Made by a program: the position numbers and the translations under genes. Shown in pieces: positions 60,393 to 64,000 of a DNA stretch of 64,000 nt. Every line of letters begins with the position of its first letter. Positions within the stretch are counted from its first letter, which is position 1. The notes below the pieces were generated by a model, which was given only the letters and a program-made list of their open reading frames with translations, did no database searches and was not told the origin of the DNA. Source of the stretch: an uncultured Collinsella sp. (GTDB taxonomy: Bacteria > Actinomycetota > Coriobacteriia > Coriobacteriales > Coriobacteriaceae); assembly GCA_937995345.1 (NCBI GenBank), contig CALKKS010000008.1, forward strand, positions 1 through 64,000, given 5' to 3'.

Positions 60393-61108
60393 TCATCACC
60401 ATCTTTGGCACTCGGCTCAGCAGTGGTCGCAACAGCCGCATCATCAACCGCAGCGGAAACACCCTTCCTCTGAGCCTTAGCCGCCATCGGCGCCGGACCA
60501 ACCTGGATATCCCCGCGCGCCCAATCGCCATCGAGCGCACGCGCCACCCAGTGATAGATGGGGATCGTAAAGAAGATCAGCGCGGCAAAGGGACCGGCAC
60601 CAAAGAGGAACATCAGCAAAAAGAACAGCAGCCAGCACACAGCCCAATACGGGAACGACTGGAACGGACCCTTCATCGGAGTCGGATTGACCGCACCGCC
60701 GCCCGTTACCTGAGCCGTTGCGGCATTAGCGGCCTGAGCGCTCCAGCTTGCCGCCTGGGCCGCCTTGGCCGCGGCATCACTCGCCTGCGTTGCCGCCTCG
60801 GTAGCACGTGCCGCCGCCTCATGGGTACGGGCGCGCTCCGCTGCCTCGGCCTCGCGCTGACGGGCGCGGTCCTCGTTCTCAAACTCGATATCGTCCTCGA
60901 TCTCATCGCTCGGATTGAGGAGCTCGTCCAAACTCACGCCATAGAGTTTTGCGAGCGAGATCAGGTTCTCGGTATCGGGCGAGCTCTCCGCACGCTCCCA
61001 TTTACTGACCGCCTGGCGCGACAGCCCCAGCTTTCGCGCCAGCCCTTCTTGGCTAAAACCCTTGCTGCGACGAAGGTCGGCGAGCCGCTGCGCAGTTTCT
61101 ACATTCAT
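60389..61108 (-). CDS. XRE-family HTH regulator with membrane anchor
   Basis: The 239-residue protein starts with an XRE HTH (QRLADLRRSKGFSQEGLARKLGLSRQAVSKWERAESSPD, residues about 6-50). An Ala/Glu-rich coiled region (about 85-130) leads to two adjacent membrane helices (WAVCWLLFFLLMFLFGAGPFAALIFFTIPIYHWV). A membrane-linked transcription regulator is therefore likely. AGGAGG precedes the ATG at 61108. It is translationally coupled to the DUF4097 protein, which may be its sensor or target. Typical of small regulator/envelope pairs in gut anaerobes. Confidence 0.88.
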   Translation of the reverse strand: MNVETAQRLADLRRSKGFSQEGLARKLGLSRQAVSKWERAESSPDTENLISLAKLYGVSLDELLNPSDEIEDDIEFENEDRARQREAEAAERARTHEAAARATEAATQASDAAAKAAQAASWSAQAANAATAQVTGGGAVNPTPMKGPFQSFPYWAVCWLLFFLLMFLFGAGPFAALIFFTIPIYHWVARALDGDWARGDIQVGPAPMAAKAQRKGVSAAVDDAAVATTAEPSAKDGDE

Positions 61109-61375
61109 GGTTCCTCCTATGTGATGCCAGCCGTGCCGCCGGACCGTTTTTGTTCTTAAGGCGCCTTGCACAGTTAAAAATCTATCCGCCACCGCCAAAA
61201 GCATGCCACCTATTCTAGTGAGATTTTTGACAACCGGCGGTTGCGGGCATATATGAGCTGCGGAAATGTGTCCAAACAAAGCAATGACCCGCAGCTCGGT
61301 TGTCCCCGTTGCGGCGTTAACGGTAGTATGGTCGTACTGTTTATTCCGCACCGCCAACGGAGGGAGTTCCGCGCC

Positions 61376-62248
61376 GTGAACCGCGATTTCGCCTCATCGC
61401 TCATTCAGCTCAACAATACGTTCTATCGCGAGCACTCCGCCTCCTTTTCCGATACGCGCCAGGCCCCGTGGCCCGGCTGGGTGCGCACCATGGACATCGC
61501 GCTCGAACAGCTCGACGTCGCCACGATCGAGCATCCCGTCCGCGTCTTCGATCTTGCTTGCGGCAACATGCGATTCGAGAACTTTGCCGCCGGCGGCGCA
61601 CTTGCCGCCAAGGGCGTCGACGGCGCAAACCCCTCGGCAGATGCCAGCTGCCCATTTGAGTTCTATGGCGTCGACTCGTGCCAGGATTTGGCTATCGATG
61701 CACGTGGCCACGCCCTGCGCATTCCCAACCTGCACTTCCAGGAACTCGACGTGCTCGATGCCCTCATGAAGCTCAACCCCGCCGAGACACCCGACGTGCT
61801 TTTCGACGCCCCGCTCGCCGACATTTCGGTCTGCTTTGGCTTTATGCACCACGTGCCGTCGTGCGAGTACCGTGTACGCGTGCTCGACGCCCTGGTGCGC
61901 CAGACACGCCCGGGTGGCATCATCGCCATCAGCTTTTGGGAGTTTATGAATGACGAGCGCATGGCGCGCAAGGCCGTTCGCGCCGAGGCCCGCGCCGAGC
62001 TCACCCCGCCGTTTGAGGGTTACGATTCCGCGCAGTTTGAAGCCGGCGACCATCTCATTGGCTGGCAAAACGACCGCCACGCCTACCGCTATTGCCATCA
62101 CTTTGACGATCAGCAGATCACCGACCTGGTGCGCGGCGTCCGTACGTTCTATAAGAGCGGCGAGGTCCCCGTGCGCGAGCTTGAGCGCTTCCATGCCGAC
62201 GGTCGCAGCGGCGAGCTCAACCGCTACGTGATCCTCAAGCGATTGTAA
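61376..62248 (+). CDS. SAM-dependent methyltransferase, Trm9-like
   Basis: This 290-residue class I methyltransferase has motif I VFDLACGNMRFENF, motif II in FYGVDSCQDLAI, and FGFMHHVPSCEYRVRVLDALVRQTRPGGIIAISFWEF. The HHVPS...LRPGG pattern is of the kind seen in the Trm9/ALKBH8 methyltransferases that make the methyl ester of mcm5U in tRNA. A bacterial Elp3 lies nearby, which supports but does not prove this. The start is a GTG at 61376 after GGAGGGAG. A general small-molecule methyltransferase is the alternative. Confidence 0.75.
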   Translation: MNRDFASSLIQLNNTFYREHSASFSDTRQAPWPGWVRTMDIALEQLDVATIEHPVRVFDLACGNMRFENFAAGGALAAKGVDGANPSADASCPFEFYGVDSCQDLAIDARGHALRIPNLHFQELDVLDALMKLNPAETPDVLFDAPLADISVCFGFMHHVPSCEYRVRVLDALVRQTRPGGIIAISFWEFMNDERMARKAVRAEARAELTPPFEGYDSAQFEAGDHLIGWQNDRHAYRYCHHFDDQQITDLVRGVRTFYKSGEVPVRELERFHADGRSGELNRYVILKRL

Positions 62249-62364
62249 GGCCAAGCAGCTCGCCCCGAGCCGCACCGCATCTTTCGGGCACATTGTGTCC
62301 GCCCCTTCCAACCCATTGCTGGAACGCGCGGCCATGCGTTCCATACTTATGACCAAGGAGCCTC

Positions 62365-63204
62365 ATGGGAGCCGTCCACGTTCGCACGCCCAAGAACTTC
62401 GTGCTCGAGGAGCGCCTGGAGCGCTACGCCGACGCCATCGAGACGAGCCCCGAGAACTATGCCGGGCACTGGTGTGAGGCATGCACGCCGGCTGGCGGCA
62501 AGCCCTTCGACCGCCTTCATCTCGACCTAGGCTGCGGCAAAGGAACTTACCTAGTCGAGCGCGCTCGCCGCGAGCCCGACGCCCTTTTTATCGGCATGGA
62601 CCAGGAGCCCATCTGCATCGCCTATGCCGCGCAGAAGATTTGCGAGCAGGAGCTGCCCAACGCTCTCGTCTTGCCACGAGGCGCCGCATCGCTGCCGCAG
62701 CTATTTGCTGCAGGCGAGCTCGATGCTGTCACTATCAACTTTCCCACGCCGCAGCCCAAGGCCAAGTACGCCAAAAAGCGCCTCGTCCATGTCGACCATC
62801 TGATGCTCTACCGTCCGCTCTTTGCTGCCGGCGCCACCGTCACGCTACGTACCGACAGCAAGCCGCTGCGCGACTACGCCCTGGGGCAGTTTGCCGCGGC
62901 CGGTTACGGCACGCTCTGGGTAAGCGATGACGTGCGCCGCGACCATCCCGAGCATCCCGAGACCGAGTACGAATGCCGCACGCGCGAGATGGGTGCCGTC
63001 GTCTACGGCATCTGCGCCACACCCGACGCGAAGCCTACCGAAGAGCAGCTCGCGGCGGGCCGGGCGCAGGAGCAGAGCCTCGCCTGCTACCTGCCCAACG
63101 ACCTCGATGAGCTCACCTACGTGCCCCTCGGCATGGAAGAAGCCGTCGAAAACTTTAAGAACCGCGCCCGCAAGGGCAAGAAGCGTTTACCGCAGGAGTC
63201 CTAG
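62365..63204 (+). CDS. trmB: tRNA (guanine-N7)-methyltransferase
   Basis: TrmB methylates G46 of tRNA with SAM. The 279-residue protein shows LDLGCGKGTYLVERARREPDALFIGMDQE, the tRNA-binding TINFPTPQPKAKYAKKRLVH (a variant of the PDPWPKKRHxKRR region) and TDSKPLRDYAL near the end. The FPTPQPK motif differs from the common FPDPWPK form, so activity should be treated with some care. AAGGAG precedes the ATG. It lies behind the Trm9-like gene and ahead of a 300-base gap with a palindrome. Confidence 0.88.
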   Translation: MGAVHVRTPKNFVLEERLERYADAIETSPENYAGHWCEACTPAGGKPFDRLHLDLGCGKGTYLVERARREPDALFIGMDQEPICIAYAAQKICEQELPNALVLPRGAASLPQLFAAGELDAVTINFPTPQPKAKYAKKRLVHVDHLMLYRPLFAAGATVTLRTDSKPLRDYALGQFAAAGYGTLWVSDDVRRDHPEHPETEYECRTREMGAVVYGICATPDAKPTEEQLAAGRAQEQSLACYLPNDLDELTYVPLGMEEAVENFKNRARKGKKRLPQES

Positions 63205-63244
63205 AGGCCTCTGATGGTCGCGGCGTCGGCAAACAAGCGCAAAT

Positions 63245-63400
63245 AGCTGCCAGCGAACGACCCTCAAATCTAAGTGAGTAGACTTTTTGCAATAGCCAAC
63301 CACAACCCGCATAGCGAAAAATAAAACCGCAGGTAGAGCCCTTGCGCAAAAGCCATGTGCTCGCGATATTGCAAAAAGTCTACTCACTTAGCTGGCAGCT
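63245..63400. repeat. Nested inverted repeat (MITE-like element)
   Basis: An outer pair AGCTGCCAGC (63245-63254) and GCTGGCAGCT (63391-63400) encloses a perfect 24-bp inner pair (63271-63294 with 63367-63390). The 72-base centre is unpaired and carries no frame. It lies in the gap between trmB and the next helicase. Terminal inverted repeats with an unrelated centre are the shape of a small non-autonomous element. Confidence 0.8.
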
Positions 63401-63513
63401 GCGCCAAAGGGCTGGGCAGAACGCCCATTTCCTGCATTTTCTCGCGTGCCGGCGCCCCACGCCGCCGCTACGCCATAATGGATGGCGGACAAACGCGAGA
63501 GAAAGCAAACCAC

Positions 63514-64000
63514 ATGGCACAGACCACGACAGATTCTTCCGCCAGCACCGTTTCCGGCGCCGGCGCGGCCAGCTCGTTCTCGGGCGGCACGGGCACCGAG
63601 GCCGAGTTCGGCTCGCTCGGCGCGCTCTCCCCCACCTGGTGGGAGCCCGAGGACGGCAGCGAGCCCGAACCGTGGCTCACGCCCGACCAGGCTTTCGAGC
63701 GCTTCTTTGAATGGACGAGCAATCGCGGTATTGAGCTGTGGGACCACCAGGAAGAGGCCCTCATGGATCTAGCCGCCGGCGATCACGTCATTCTGGGCAC
63801 GCCGACCGGCTCGGGTAAGTCGCTTGTCGCGCTAGGTATGCTCTTTATGGGCATGGCGCAGGGCAAGCGCTGCTACTACACGGCCCCCATCAAGGCTCTG
63901 GTCAGCGAGAAGTTTTTCGACCTGGTGCAGGTGCTCGGCCGCGATAACGTCGGCATGATCACCGGCGACACGCATATCAACACCAAGGCGCCCGTCATCT
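63514..64000 (+). CDS. DEAD/DEAH helicase (Ski2/HelY-like), cut by window end
   Basis: This frame is open to the end of the window, so only about 162 residues are seen. After a Ser/Gly-rich start come WDHQEEALMDLAAGDHVILGTPTGSGKSLVALGMLFM (Walker A GTPTGSGKS), APIKALVSEKFFDLVQVLG (motif Ia) and GMITGDTHINTKAPVI (motif Ib-like). This order matches SF2 Ski2-like RNA helicases, which occur in actinobacteria as HelY. The ATG at 63514 is weakly served by an AGAGAAAG site. The rest of the protein lies outside. Confidence 0.8.
   Translation, partial: MAQTTTDSSASTVSGAGAASSFSGGTGTEAEFGSLGALSPTWWEPEDGSEPEPWLTPDQAFERFFEWTSNRGIELWDHQEEALMDLAAGDHVILGTPTGSGKSLVALGMLFMGMAQGKRCYYTAPIKALVSEKFFDLVQVLGRDNVGMITGDTHINTKAPVI

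Overview
The window looks like chromosomal DNA of an anaerobic gut actinobacterium of the class Coriobacteriia, most probably Collinsella or a close relative. This rests on the high GC coding bias, PTS- and lactate-based metabolism, a single-chain fused PurL, Tat-type lipoprotein LivJ proteins and the general gene set. I saw no integrase, transposase, plasmid or phage genes. Most of the window is core chromosome, with a few accessory blocks.

Layout. 0.3-2 kb (minus strand): infC-rpmI-rplT with a structured, attenuator-like leader and a probable AUA start for IF3, then tRNA-Leu(CAA) with a duplicated 3' tail. 2-4.6 kb: a transglutaminase-like protein and class II fructose-bisphosphate aldolase. 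4.8-12.8 kb: a beta-glucoside operon (PRD regulator, PTS EIIA/EIIB/EIIC, two GH1 6-phospho-beta-glucosidases, an AEC transporter), with hairpins in the longer gaps between genes. 12.9-19.4 kb: a metallo-beta-lactamase-fold hydrolase, the bifunctional ppGpp enzyme and a RecJ-RecQ-like fusion. 19.6-22.2 kb: a BASS-family transporter, a GalT-like DUF4931 protein and CutC. 22.5-28.9 kb: a complete branched-chain amino acid ABC importer with two binding lipoproteins. 29-31.4 kb: homoserine dehydrogenase and an SDR oxidoreductase.

31.5-31.8 kb holds a striking array of eight 14-bp half-sites in alternating orientation with an exact 62-bp period. Next come a Na+/H+ antiporter-like protein, PurL, a DMT transporter, a diguanylate cyclase, a KdgT permease, AzlCD, an HD-domain protein, and an EtfB/EtfA(4Fe-4S)/FAD dehydrogenase set that matches electron-bifurcating lactate dehydrogenase. 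46.8-49.9 kb is a cluster of five unrecognised, mainly exported or membrane-anchored proteins.

50.8-56.4 kb is a three-gene operon (TerB-N/TerB-C protein, BrxD-like ATPase, Lhr-like helicase) that matches the architecture of Shango-type anti-phage systems. The last part carries a spermidine-synthase-fold protein, bacterial Elp3, an HTH/DUF4097 pair, a Trm9-like methyltransferase, TrmB and the start of a Ski2-like helicase.

Several intergenic regions carry long, nearly perfect palindromes (22.2, 53.9, 56.5 and 63.3 kb) that look like mobile or structured intergenic elements rather than simple terminators. All functions are read from sequence motifs and memory of families; no database search was run.
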